A model generated the notes under the pieces. That model was given only the letters and a program-made list of their open reading frames with translations. It was not told the DNA's origin and did no database searches. Positions 11,494 through 23,078 of a DNA stretch of 64,000 nucleotides are shown here, piece by piece (the stretch's first letter is position 1; the number at the start of each line of letters is the position of its first letter). The stretch lies in the NCBI GenBank assembly GCA_032719365.1, contig CM064872.1, forward strand, positions 46,422,252 through 46,486,251, read 5' to 3'. The DNA is from Prinsepia uniflora. Its lineage: Eukaryota > Streptophyta > Magnoliopsida > Rosales > Rosaceae. A program made the translations under genes and the position numbers.

Positions 11494-11800
11494 CTTGCCT
11501 TCAGCTCTTGCCTTCAGATCACCCCTAGTATTAACCACTGATGTTTGTATCAGTCCTAGTGCTCTTGCATCCTTGATGTAGTCAACACGCGTTGGTAGGT
11601 TAATGACTTCACCAGCTTCATTCCTTTCTTCGTTCAAGCCTACATCGATGTACTGCTAGAGATCTTGTGCTATGAGAATCGTCTTCATCTTGATACTCCA
11701 GAATTCAAAATTACTGCCGTCGAACATAGGAGTTCGCAGCTCCACTCCAACAGCTTCAGTACCAGCCATGTTAGCCGCACTTCACAGCTCACACCCAAGA
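11494..11800 (-). pseudogene. copia gag N-terminal fragment
   Basis: On the minus strand from ATG at 11769 the reading is MAGTEAVGVELRTPMFDGSN, then FEFWSIKMKTILIAQDL, a stop, and QYIDVGLNEERNEAGEV. A start methionine followed by a 'P-x-FDG-x-N-F-x-x-W' pattern is the usual beginning of a Ty1/copia gag. One in-frame stop is visible within 50 codons. The truncated LTR (copy B) at 11493 cuts the gene, and the LTR nest at 11801 splits its 5' leader. Confidence 0.8.
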
Positions 11801-12135
11801 TGTAACGACCCGAATTTTCATAAATAATATTCTAAAGTAAAATTACCATTTTGCCCTTAATGGGGAAAAAGTTAACTTTTGCCCAGAAGATATTTTGGAC
11901 TTTGACCTATGACCGTGACGTCGATCGGGACGTCACAAGTCCGTAGACAGGCGGCACGTCGAAATCAGACTTCGTACGGAAAGGTTATGGTCACGAGAGC
12001 AAAAACGGACAAATTTACGTCTCAAAAACCATACTAATTAATTAATACCAGATTAGTTGGGAGATTAATTAGGGATACTTGGATGAGTGACAAGTGTCAC
12101 TCATCCGTCAGCTAGGGTTTCATATGGGTGCATTT

Positions 12136-13642
12136 TGACAGGACCTGTCCCGATTGGACTTTGATAACCGTGCCCGGTCCTGCTCCTGTCTGACAAGTCA
12201 ACTGAATTTCCGAAACTACCCTTCAGCACCTGTCAGACCAGGGATAATTGCACTTATTTCCGCTCATGCCTCCGCCTCTCTAGTAGCCCCGAACGTCGTG
12301 CCACGACCTGGAGGGTCATCAAAATAGAAAAGGTGTGAGTGGACAAAAATAATATCATTTAAAACACAGTTATCAAAACACATCAACCATGCATGCATAG
12401 AATCAACATACAAAAAACATCACTGGCTTTCTAGCCAAATCTCGTGAAAACATCAAATCCCGGTTCTCAACCCAACATGTGACAACATTTAATACAACCA
12501 TTTTATCATACAACAAAACATATAACTCGGGAATGACACATCCGAGGATCCTCTGGGAATTACACATCCAGAGTCGTCATCTATGCTGGGAATTACGTAT
12601 CTAGCCTCACCGGGAATTACACATCCGGTCCCTCCCGGAATTACGCATCCGGAGTCCCTCCAGGAATTACACATCTGGAGTCATCAAACATCAATACACA
12701 ATCAAAATCAGTATTAAAACCATATTAAAACCATTTCTCACCGGGCCACATGCCCAAATCTCATTTCTCGTGTCTCGTAAATCCGTAAAATCATTAAACA
12801 ATTCAATGCACGTAAATCCATAATATCATATCCAAAAAAACATCACAAATCCATTAAATCAATTTCCCAACTCTTAATCCAAGTCAAAACCAATCACAAA
12901 TCCCGGGCTTTCGCCCAAAACAGTTATTTCACATTTTCTCGAAAAATGTGCCTGAGACACCGATTAAAATAATCATTAAATCCCGAAATAATCATATCAA
13001 ATCATTGCAATTCAAATCATGCCATAAATCATGTAAAACATTTAACTATGCATGCATATCAGTTTATAAAACAAACGTCCACTCACACACCGTCCAAACC
13101 GCTCGCTTTCCGAACTGCACGTGTTTCCGTAATTTCCGGCAATTTCTAGAAATCTCGAATCCTGTCCAAAATCATTACTCATGGTCACTAACAACTCAAT
13201 TTACCTCATACTAATTCCCCATAATTTTTCGGGAATTAAATATTAAATTAAAACATAACATAAACCTTCGGAACCTCGAAAAAATATCGAAACAGTGTCC
13301 GATCGACTCGAGACCAACACTAAAAATGTTCGTTACATTGCATAGAATAAAAGTCATGTTGACCTTACCTCGAAATTCGGGCTCACGTGTCGCCGTGAGT
13401 GGCTGCGCGTGAAACCCACGGGCCGTGCCCAGTGATGCTACAGTGTATCTATCTAACACAAGGCCTTTTGGGAGCTCAGTGGCTTTGAGGGGGATTGGAA
13501 CCCCAAAGTTAAGCGAGTTGAGGCTGGTGCAATCCCATGATGGGTGACCTACTGCGAAGTTGCACGTGAGCTCCCGAAAACAAAACCGTGAGGGCTGGGC
13601 CCAAAGCGGACAATATTGTGTTAGATGGGCCGGGTCGTGACA
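12136..13642 (-). mobile_element. Chimeric LTR: Cassandra 5' part joined to large-LTR 3' part (copy D)
   Basis: The unit has the duplication CATTT on both sides (12131-12135 and 13643-13647), so it inserted as one piece. Read on the minus strand, its first about 195 bp (13642-13446) match a Cassandra LTR: TGTCACGACCCGG, ATATTGTCCGCTTTGGGCC, and the 5S-like segment with its box C. From about 13445 to 12136 it matches the 3' part of the large LTR family, with inverted words at 13073-13088 and 12333-12345 and the end TGTCA. Recombination or template switching between families is the simplest reading. Confidence 0.75.
13505..13566 (+). other. 5S rRNA-like segment in the chimeric LTR
   Basis: It reads AAGTTAAGCGAGTTGAGG, then ATGATGGGTGACCTACTG on the plus strand. 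The pol III box A and most of box C are kept. It is oriented opposite to the rest of the LTR transcription direction, as in the Cassandra copies at 7793-8507. Confidence 0.7.
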
Positions 13643-15235
13643 CATTTGATTGGCCCATTATTTAAACATCTCAAATCTCTCTCCTTCTCTCATTCGTCGG
13701 TTTCCCTAAAACTAAAACACACACACACACACATACAAACCCGTTCACTCCACCACCCAAACCCGACCACCCCTTTTGCACTGTCCACCATGACAACTGA
13801 GAACAGACCGACTGAGAGAGCGACCAGGACGAACAAGCAACGTCACGGGAAGGCAGAGCTGCGACGGAGCCACAACGGAGAGGTGAGACGTTCAAAACCT
13901 GGAAACCCGTGTTTTGGACCAAAAATGGAAGTCGTCTTCTAGCGTGTTTTTATTGTTTTGATGGACCCTAATGTGTTCTAAGGACTAAAACGAACACGTA
14001 GGGATAAGTTTCGAGGTAAACGGTGGCCGGAGCTGTGAGGTATTGACGATGAAAAACGCGGATTACTATTCACCAAGTTTGCAGGTCAGATCTAGCCCCT
14101 TTTTAGTGTTTTTGGTTAGGTATAACTGTTAAGGGGACTTAGACGATCATTTAGGAACAAACCAGAAGAAAAATGGATGGAAAATGATGAAATGGCGACC
14201 GAGTCGATCCGTCGCGAGGTAGGAGATGATGCTGACATCATCATGTCAGACCTGTCAAACACGTGGCCAGTTCAATGTCTGACACGTGTCACCTATCAAT
14301 GCACAATCAGCACTGACATGTCAGTGACGTGGCCCAATCAGGGCCTACCACGTGTCACTTACATGTTAGTGATGTGGACCAGTGCAACGCTGACACGTGG
14401 CATATGTCAACGCCTGACACGTGGCACATATAAGATCCTGACATGTATCAGTGATGTGGCCAATCCCGTGTTGACATGAGTCACCTATCAAAGTCTGACA
14501 TGTCAGACCTGACAGCTGTCAGATGACGTCAAAAGTGACGTCAGCAATGACGTCATCAGTTACTGTAGGACCGATGACCGCGCATTAACTAGGCGCGTGA
14601 GGGCGTGTGTGAACAATGTTTTTTGTGGGACCGGTACCATTTTCAAGGTTTCAACGATACAAATTCAATGCCGGTGGTCTCATGTTGATTGGAGATCATT
14701 ATGTCGGTCAAAATGGGGTTTAATGCCTCGGGAAGCGTGTTCAGGCTGCTTTCCTGAGCTGGTTCTGCTCTAGGGCTTTAGGGTTGAACTTATGGAGTCC
14801 TTTAGTGACTTTTGGATGTGTTTGTACAGGTTTATGCGGTCATTTCAGCAGCAAGGACCGTGTGTGAGTGGGCTTTTAATTTCTAAAAGATTGCATGCAT
14901 AACTCTTCTTACTATTTAGCTTTATAATTGAGATGGGACTATTATGGGTATCGCTTTTTAAAGCTTATTTCATATTATGATGTTTTGGGCATGAGACCCG
15001 TCTGGATTATATATGGATCGTTTCAGGGATTATCAGGGGATTCAGTATATATATAATACTATTGTACTGTAATTACCGACCTTATTGTTATTGTGTCCAC
15101 CAGGGATGGTCATTGGCCTGGGTGGACTCTGGAGTAGTCACGGGGCACTAACTGAGAGGAGTCAACCCCGTGGGGTTACTTACTCTCACGTAGGCATTAT
15201 GATTATACCTCGGGCAGTGATCCGGGATACCAGAC

Positions 15236-18086
15236 TGTAACGACCCATCCTGGAATTCGGGATTAGATTAGTAACTAATCATGATTAGCGGGGTTAATCG
15301 GTGATTAGTTGGGCGGAATCGGACGAACGATGCAAAATGACCGTTTTGCCGCTAGTCATGGGTGAAACGCTGACTTTTAATTCGGGCTGTCAAATGGACT
15401 TTGACCGATGACCGTGACGTAGTTTAAGACGTCACGAGTTCATAGACAGGTGGTACGTTCAATTCGGACGTTCGAGGTGAAAGTTATGACGTTCGGAAGT
15501 CCAAGGGCATTTTCGTAATTTGGACGAAAAGGGGGAAAATGTTGACTTTTTGACCGGGAGGTCCGACGACCGAGGGCCGAGGACCATTAGGTAGGTCTCG
15601 ATGCCCTGAGTCCGTAGACAGGAGGCACGCATCAATCGGAGTTTGGATGACCAAGTTACGGGTCTAGACGCGTGAGGGGCATTTTGGTAATTTGCCAAGT
15701 GGGGGCAAAATGGTAATTGTTACTGTGGGACCTGTTTGAGCCATGAATGGATGGTTTTTGAGCAGAGTAAGGGAATTGTTTAGTCTGTCCAATGAATTGG
15801 TTGAATTGTTTAACTTGATAATGGCTGGGTAAGGAGAATTGTTTATGGATTTTGAGGTGTTGGGAGCATGGTGGCATTGGCTAATGCGAAACCAGAGCAC
15901 GGACAACCATTTTCTTCTTAGTTTTGAGTCAGTGTGGGGGACACTTCACAGAGGGGCCAGAATGATTTCCCACGGGTGTTGGGGTCTTGTTTGATCATCA
16001 GAGAGTTGGAGGAGGGACTGAGGTTCATTTTGAACGGAGGGAGGCCTGAGTGTCGAGAGAAATCATAGTTCTGAAAAAAATTTAGTTTTGGAGGGAAATT
16101 CGATTTTTCATTTAGGAGTCGAGTTGAACGAAACCGAGGATTGTTTTAATCCTCTGGGATCATTTGGAAACCAACTGCGTCAATTGCGGGGGAAATCCCT
16201 CACAGACAGGCCATGAACGGAAGCCCCTGGTTTCAGAGATTTTCGAGCTTGAAGTCGACAACCTCCAGGTAATATTCCCAGAAATTGACAGTGCTAAAGC
16301 GTTCGTTTAGGTCCCTTAAAACTCATGTCTAAGTTAATTTGGGAATGGGGTCGATTTGGGTGAGTTTCGTACTTCGACCCGTTTGGATGTTCGAGTTCGA
16401 GTTGATCGATTTATGGCTAATTGAAGATAATTAAAGAATAGGATCCTACATTAACCTGATGAGGAATGATTAGGTGGAAGAAGGGAAGGTTTAGAGTGTG
16501 AATTGAGGGGTAATTTTTCGAGTCGTGTCGCGGGTTGAAGACCCGTTTACCAGGTATACGGGTGAAGATGGTGACATTGTAACAGTCACTGTAGCAGCGC
16601 ATGGCTTTCACGCGCAGCCACTTTGGGCGGTGCGTGACGGCGCGTGAGACCCAGTTACCGATCACGGTCAACTAGAGAATTAATCCTTTTAGTTTATTTA
16701 ACATTTTTGTTCTTAAGTTCGAGTCGATCGGAGGTCGTTCGGGATAGTTTTGAGGGTTCGGAAATTAGGGCCTTAAGTTAAATTATGTCGAAAAATCCCG
16801 GAAAATTATGGGAAATTAGTATGTTGTTAATTGAGACCTTAGTGACCCTGAAAAGTGATTCTGGACAGGATTCGAGATTTCTGAAAAATGGCGGAAATTA
16901 CGGAAACGTGTGCGGCGCGAAACCGAGCGCTAAGGACGGTGTGTGAGTGGACGTTGCTTTCAAAATTTAATGCATGCATAAATATTTCTATTATTTCTAT
17001 GGTTATGATTATGACTTGTGATGATTTCGATTTCCGTATTTATACGTATTTTGATATGCATACGAAACTGCACGTATTTCGAGACTATGGTTCCCCTTAT
17101 GTTTTGATGATGGTTTAATGAATGATTTTATGTGATTTGTGCGTATTATGTTTTTAAGATGTTTGATTGCGATTGTGAGTATGGTTTACGGTGTTGACAC
17201 GGATTTCGAGGTTTTTCACGGATTTGCACGTTTTACGAGATTTCGAGTATGTTGTGATTTGACCGTGATTTTGGTGATTATGATTGTGGTTTTGATGTCT
17301 TGACCTTGGGATTTGGAGAATGATGTGATTTCCAGGATTTAAAATGGATTTTGAAAAAAGTGATTTCGGGCTTGGTGCCCAAGGCATAAAAGCAATTTTA
17401 CTGAACGAGTTTTCGATTTTTTGGAAGTTTGGAAATGAATTCCTGGTTTGGGTTCGGGATGATGTTTCCGAATGCCAGCTTATGGAATCATTATTGTGAA
17501 TTCGAATTCGGGAATGGAAGAGGATTTGATAAAGTGATTTGGTATGATCATACATGCCCCGTGTTTAATGATGATTTGATTATGTTTTGTGAAGTAAGAT
17601 TTGGGGATTTGAATGTGGAAATTCGGACACGAGTCCTGTTATGACAAAATGTGATTTCGGGATGGATCCCGAGTTGTTGTGATTCAAAAATGTTTTGGGT
17701 TTAAAGACCCGTTGAAAAACTGTTTTGGGTTTAAAGACCCGGTGAAAAACTGTTTTGGGTTTTTCTTATGTTGAAAATGTAACGGATTGCGAAATGATTT
17801 TCGAATGCATGCATTGGTTTTACGTGGAGGGTAGAAATGTCCTTCTGTAACTGTTTTATAAACTGATTTATCTTTGTCCACTCACACCTTTTGGTTTTTA
17901 TTGACCCTCCAGGTCGTGGCGTGTTGATCGAGGCTGATCGAGAGGCGGAGGCATAAGTAAGTACGCGTGTGGCTATCCCTGGTTTGGCAAGCACTGAGGG
18001 TAAGTTGGGATTTTCAGTCCACTTGCCAGACGTGAGCAGGACTGGGCACGGTCATTAATGTCCCCCTCCCGGGGGCGGTCCTGTCA
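15236..18086 (+). mobile_element. Solo LTR, large family (copy E)
   Basis: The 2851-bp unit begins TGTAACGACCCATCC and ends GGGGGCGGTCCTGTCA. The exact duplication CAGAC lies at 15231-15235 and 18087-18091. It lies inside copy C, which resumes at 18092. TGTGAGTGGAC is near 16941, with GTCCACTCACA near 17876 followed by TTGACCCTCCAG. A 30-bp repeat with GGGTTTAAAGACCC occurs at about 17691-17760. It has no coding region. Confidence 0.88.
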
Positions 18087-18754
18087 CAGACACTGGTGGA
18101 CCTAGAGGATTACTTCGGATTTGAGACCCTGAGTGGCACATGTAGCCTTAGAACCGTGAAATCATTAGGCATCAGGGGTGCCGGGGTTTGTTTTTCCAGT
18201 GCACTAATACAATGGTTTTCCCTATTCAGTTATTTATATGATTCTATGACTTACGATACATTTATGATTACTTATATTTGATTCAATGCATGCAAGTTTT
18301 GAAAACGGAAGGGTAAAACCTTATGATATTTATATTATTAAATTGGTTTTGGAAACTTGTTTATTTTCGGCACACTCACTCTTTATTGTTTTAATTGACC
18401 CCTCCAGGCCGTGCTACTGAGGTAGAAGAGGAGGATCCGGAGTACGAGGCATGTATCATTTTGTTGTGCACCTATACACCCTGTTAGGTAGGTTGAGCAT
18501 TGTTTTTGTAACCTGAAAATTGTGCTCGTATTTTTTGTATTTGTATTATCCCTGGTCTGACAGCATTAAACTCTGAATTCGTATGTTTAACTTTGTTTAT
18601 TTAATTCGGAAGAATTTGGTTCGGTTAAGGGTATGTTCGATATGTTTAGATTCGTTGCCAGATGGGAGCGGGACACATCCCCGGGTTGTCCCAGAGGGAT
18701 CGGGATGGGTCCTGTCACAAGAACAAGATCAGAGATCCCTCAGCTTGGATACAA

Positions 18755-19333
18755 TATTAGCGATAGACAATGGATTTTCTTCTAGCTCAGGTAACCTTCT
18801 TAGATACCAACACAGCACACACTAGCTGAAACGTTTGGACTAGGGTGAATTGCTATGATCACTAGAATTAGATTTTGTTTGTGCTTTGAATTTATGGATT
18901 GAATTTGCTGATTGATTGGTTTTTCAATGATTGAAACAATCCATGCACTCTATGTGTTTGATGAAATGCCAATGGAAAAAACTAGAGAGAATCTGTTGAT
19001 AGTTCTTACTCTCACCAATCCGTCATACTTTTTCCATTGAATTCTTTTGCTTATCGTGAATTACAATCAGTTAGGAGAGTTTGTTACAATCAGTTAGGAT
19101 AGTTTGTTACAATCTAACAAACATCCAATTACATAGGGACACCTCACCATAGTCTAGAAGCTTATAACAACTAGCACTACTTGCCCTCCAAGTAATCCAC
19201 CTCACTCACATTCAATTGGCTAGATCCTAACCACCTAGCATTGCACACAGATCACACTTTTCCTGCTCACACTAAGACACCTCACCATTGTACTTAGTGT
19301 ATTCAAGTATAGTATATAGTTTATGGTCCAACA
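18755..19333 (-). repeat. 5' LTR of the copia element
   Basis: The repeat begins TGTTGGACC on the minus strand at 19333 and ends at 18755. It is the partner of 4970-5525 and contains a small internal duplication (two copies of TAGTTTGTTACAATC near 19075-19110). The following minus-strand word TTGTATCCAAGC (about 18754-18743) resembles a decayed initiator tRNA-Met PBS. The visible differences between the two LTRs suggest an old insertion. Confidence 0.75.
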
Positions 19334-19904
19334 CCCCATTGTCATCAGCCATCTCAATTTTCACTTCAAAGAGATTTAGATCTGATAACTCATTATGCTT
19401 CCCATTGCGATTGCCCTCTGCAACAAGCGGGGTTCTTGGTTTTTTTTTCTTTTCTGCTTGCACACTTTGGGCATAGAGAGGATTGATCCTCAATCTCCAC
19501 TAGCTTGTGGAGTTTACTTGCAAATGCAATTTCAACATAAATCTTATTGAAATTTTTTTTGAGGCCCAGATTAGCAAATACCCCATCTGCATTGCCATCA
19601 GCCCTGTTCTCCTATAAGTTCCCCCACTAGGTTGTATTAGTTTTTATTAGCCTAATAAGAGGATGATTCGACATTCCTTGGTCCACATTGCATCAAGACC
19701 CCACCCCCCCCCCCCTACGAAGGAGAAAAAATGAGCTGGCCCATATTTGGTGACTCCCCAAATGGATTGGGCTCACTTTGATTTACTCACATCCTCCAAT
19801 ATCAGGACCCCCCCAAATATTTCCGTAGGTTCCTATCTCCTTTTTGTATGCTCCAATTAAACACCTGAAATTCTGAATTACAGTAAAGGTGACCGTAGAG
19901 TCAG

Positions 19905-20680
19905 AGTAGGCTTCGACAATGGGCGGGTCCGGGCAAGCCCAGCACAAATTTTTTGGGCTTGGGCCGGGCCAGGTCGGGCTTATTAAATAATTTTTAAATT
20001 TGTGGGCCGAGCCGGGCGGGCTTAATGACATAAAAAAGAGCCCACGGGCTTTTATCGGGCCGGGTTTATATCGGGCTTTTCGGGTCGGGCCTATTAAGCC
20101 CACTTGGATCGGGCTTACGTGGACTTTTGCAATAAATTATGTCTCAAATTTTAAAATTACAAAAAAAATATTAATAATGAAAAAAAATACACAAGGGTGC
20201 AAAAATGTGGCCTCGTTAAAATAAAATACTCAAGGGTCCAAAAACGTTGGGTTTATTAAGTAGGTGGAGGAGTGGTTAGTGTTGGTATTGGGTATTGAGT
20301 ATTGGGTATTGGGTATTGAGTATTGGGTATTGGGTATTGAGTATTGGGTATTGGGCTTTTTAAAATAAATTAGGTAGACTTGGGGCTGAGATTTGGGTTT
20401 GGGTTGAAATATTAGTATTAAGAATGGGTTGAGTATTAATTTTTAAATAATAAATATTTTATATTTTCGGGCTTATGTGCCGGGTTTATTACGGGCGGAT
20501 CGGGCTGGGCTTATCAGGCTTTATCGGGCTCGGGTCTATCGGGTTTGAACACCATAAGCCTAAGCCCAGACCGCTAACTCTCAGGCCAGGTTGGCCCACG
20601 GCCTATAGCGGATCGGGCCGAAATTTTGTCCATCGAACTTATCGGACCTCCATAAGCCCATGAACTTTTGAGCCAAATGA
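19905..20680. repeat. GGGCC-rich interspersed repeat inside LINE ORF1
   Basis: The block is dominated by the word CGGGC or CGGGCC and its complement, with AT-rich spacers. The left edge reads ACAATGGGCGGGTCCGGGC and the right edge CGGATCGGGCCGAAATTTTGTCC. This composition is common among non-autonomous DNA transposons of the hAT type in plants, but I could not confirm terminal inverted repeats or a target duplication. Inside is a 7-bp repeat (20281-20360). No gene is present. Confidence 0.5.
20281..20360. repeat. Heptamer tandem repeat TATTGGG/TATTGAG
   Basis: About eleven 7-bp units alternate between GGTATTG and AGTATTG in a regular 21-bp higher-order pattern (two G-type units to one A-type unit). 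Confidence 0.85.
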
Positions 20681-21900
20681 TAAGGGTAAGTAAGAGGTAG
20701 AGGAAAAGCCATTGCCTACTTTTTCAAATAGACTAAGACAAGAATTTTGGTTTAAATTCAGCTTGGATGTAGATGTCGCAGAGACGCCTTTTTCACGTTG
20801 GTCGTTATACCCCAACCATAGACTTGTCCAATCAATTCTCCTTCACTCTTCGATTTTTGCACCTTTTTTTTTTTTGTCAAATGATTTTTGCACTATTCAT
20901 GTGCCCTTTTTGAGTGTGAGGAATGCTAGAGGTCCCTGCCACGTGCTTAACTCCTCTCGATGATGTTGGAGTTGCATGTGGACGGTCATCCCTTATTGCC
21001 CTTGTTCTTAACCACTCTTCATAGGGCGCCGTCTTTGAGTTTTCAGTCGAAGTTGTAGGGTGAGGGCAGGAGGGCATCCATGGTCTGAGTGTCCCAATCT
21101 CACACAGTTGTAGTAAAAAATCGAAAGCCTCTTTAGGCGAAACTCAACCCATCTTCCCACACCATCTTCTCTTAGCGGCCAAAACCTAATGGGTAAAGGG
21201 TTTGTCGCAATTTGGACTCTGAAGTGGAGGAATCCTCTGGCGCCATGGTTACACGAATCTTCTACCTTCTCAACCACTCCAATTTTTCCTCGCACCTTTC
21301 TGGCGTTTTCCACAATCCATAAGTTCATGGGGACCCCATGGGATTGGATCCAATAATTGACTAGATGAAGGGGGGAGCTCCTCTACAGACAGATTTTCAA
21401 GCCACCTCTAGACTGAGAACCATAAACCCATAACCGACCAAAGGCCACCATTGACTATTCGACTAGCCATCTCCTCATCTTGCACCATGTTTGTGAAAAC
21501 ATTATCTTTACATGGGTGATGCAGGCTTCTCTGAAGTTTGCCCAAGCATTGGCCAAGATTTTCTTGACGGCACTTTGATTTGGCACCTTGCTCGCTATCA
21601 GAGTCCCCACTAACTTTAGCCCAAACTCCAGGTCAAAGAATCCCATTAGTTCCTCAAGTTTGATAATCAGGTCATCTGCTTTCAATTGATCCATTTGGTG
21701 CCCAAAACGGGAACAAGAAAGACATTTAAGATGAAGAATGACGAATAGGGTCCAAAGAAAGGAGTACCTTGCAACATGGTGTTTTGGTTGGGGTCTTTCT
21801 TCTTGTGGGTCTTCCTCTGTGGGTGGATTGAATCCTTCAGATCATGTGCGGATTATAACCTTCGAGTTGAGAGATTTCACTTCTTTCCAGACTCCCAGTC

Positions 21901-23078
21901 GCCATTAATTTTTTTCTAGTCAGGTTGATGTCCTTTTTAATTCCAACTACAGGTTTCTTTTCATCATCAATGTTTTATATGGCTGGTTTTAAGGTGGTTC
22001 CATTTCTCCCAGCAGAGTTTCATTTGATGTGATCTAGGAGCAGTAGCGTCTTGATTCAAATCCTAGTAGTGCCTCCTCAAGTAGTTTGTATTGAATGCAT
22101 GAGTTTCGTCTTAGATTTGGAAGATCCTATGGGTTGAATGTACATTGGCTGCTTTTATTTATGTATGATCTATAGGATTGAATGCAGAATTGAATGTTTC
22201 TTTGGATGACGGATCTCTCATAGTGGTTATAAGGTCTACATGATTGAATGCAGAATTGAATGTATTTGTGAGCGCACGGTCGATAGGATTGAATGCTTCA
22301 ATCGAATGCATCTACGGATGCAGGAATTCTCATGACACAGAGGGAAATCTCAAGGTTTTGATCAAAAAAAAAAAAAAAAGAGGGAATCTCAAGGTAGAGA
22401 GGGAAGTTGGTTTTGGTAGGCATAGGTTCTACTAAAACCAATAGTGACTATTCAATTTATTCATTTGAGTTTATGTTGAAGCGAATGAAATATTATTGAT
22501 ATAAATATTAGAATTTTTTAAATTGTGATATTTTAAAGGAGTATGAGTTATGAATAAATGATAATTAAGAAACTTTAATGTCTACATCTTCCAAACTCCA
22601 AATCAATCAAACAAACTGTGATTAAAAAATAAAAATAAATAACTAGTAATGAATTACGACAGTCCATTCTTTTTTTGAAATTTTTTTCATTTGGCAACTG
22701 TGAGAGTACTCCTGTGACAGTACTCTTTCAACAAATTGTGTGTTTGAAATTTTTTAATTACTCTTTATACCCTCTTCAATAAACGAGTTTGATGTTCGAG
22801 TAAACGTCAATATTTTCCATATTCCCATTACGCCCTCAAAATCAAATTGCTGTCCTCTATGACGATGGCAGATGGCTGTGTGCCTCTCTCTGCGTGCGTC
22901 TTCGTCTTTCTCATGACTACCACTGCTCTCCGTCTCCCATTCCATCCATCCCCTCACTCTTTTGAGCGCGGTCACCATCAACCTTTCTCCCATCTCCGCC
23001 TCTTTTTCTCTAACTCTACACAATTCAACGCATATCCTACTCCACGGGTCCCATCGCCGGCGACCGTCCCCGATCACT
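21901..23078. other. Intergenic region upstream of the plus-strand gene
   Basis: No convincing gene is present. Repeated phrases of the type GATTGAATGCAGAATTGAATG occur at 22170-22310 in three diverged copies. A poly-A run lies at 22362-22379. The AT-rich stretch at 22480-22840 could contain the promoter of the following gene. Open frames on both strands here are overlaps of that gene's 5' end. Confidence 0.5.

Larger units (their letters stand above)
11801..18717 (+). mobile_element. Large LTR (copy C), host of two further insertions
   Basis: It begins TGTAACGACCCG at 11801 and ends GGGTCCTGTCA at 18717, with the duplication CAAGA at 11796-11800 and 18718-18722. Removing the inner insertions (12136-13642 and 15236-18086, with their duplications) leaves about 2.55 kb, a normal solo LTR for the family. 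The target is the copia leader. The stretch 14220-14560 carries six ACGTG cores and three TGACGTCA boxes. A degenerate TGTGAGTGGGC word is at 14863-14873. Short open frames at 13625-13942 and 14177-14479 have no recognisable product. Confidence 0.85.
4970..19333 (-). mobile_element. Ty1/copia retrotransposon carrying nested insertions
   Basis: Two related terminal repeats (4970-5525 and 18755-19333) enclose copia gag, integrase, reverse transcriptase and RNase H remnants in minus-strand order. The integrase-before-RT order fixes the class. CCCCA occurs just outside both ends (4965-4969 and 19334-19338) and fits a target duplication in the LINE. The internal region has been opened by a Cassandra TRIM (7793-8507), a truncated LTR (about 9481-11493) and an LTR nest (11801-18717). 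Without these it would be about 4.7 kb. Stops occur throughout, so it is defective. Confidence 0.85.
19334..21694 (-). pseudogene. LINE ORF1 (gag-like, DUF4283 and zinc knuckle)
   Basis: From 21694 the minus strand reads MDQLKADDLIIKLEELMGFF, then LVGTLIASKVPNQSAVKKIL and AWANF, which is the DUF4283-type start of plant L1 ORF1. At 21260-21050, NPLPIRFWPLREDGVGRWVE, then RLSIFYYNCVRLGHSDHGCP, gives the typical strand before the zinc knuckle and the CCHC knuckle itself. A YEEWLRTRAIRDD string follows, as in intact elements. The C-terminal part (19493-19335) is basic and lysine-rich. A GGGCC-rich repeat occupies about 19905-20680 within it. Frames are broken. Confidence 0.8.
1..21900 (-). mobile_element. 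L1-type LINE retrotransposon, split by nested insertions
   Basis: A single non-LTR element can be followed on the minus strand across the first third of the window. ORF1 (DUF4283-like part and zinc knuckle) lies at 21694-19334, the endonuclease at 4969-4100 and the reverse transcriptase from about 4025 through 3140 and on from 141 to the window edge. The order is right for a plant L1 element once the copia element at 4970-19333 and the solo LTR at 142-3139 are taken out. Both insertions have matching 5-bp target duplications, so the LINE was the original resident. Many stops and frameshifts make it inactive. The 3' end is outside the window and the 5' end, placed near 21.9 kb, is approximate. 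Confidence 0.8.

Noticed and set aside
13211..13645. 144-codon minus-strand open frame
   Set aside because: It crosses the Cassandra/large-LTR junction of copy D and only reflects LTR sequence.
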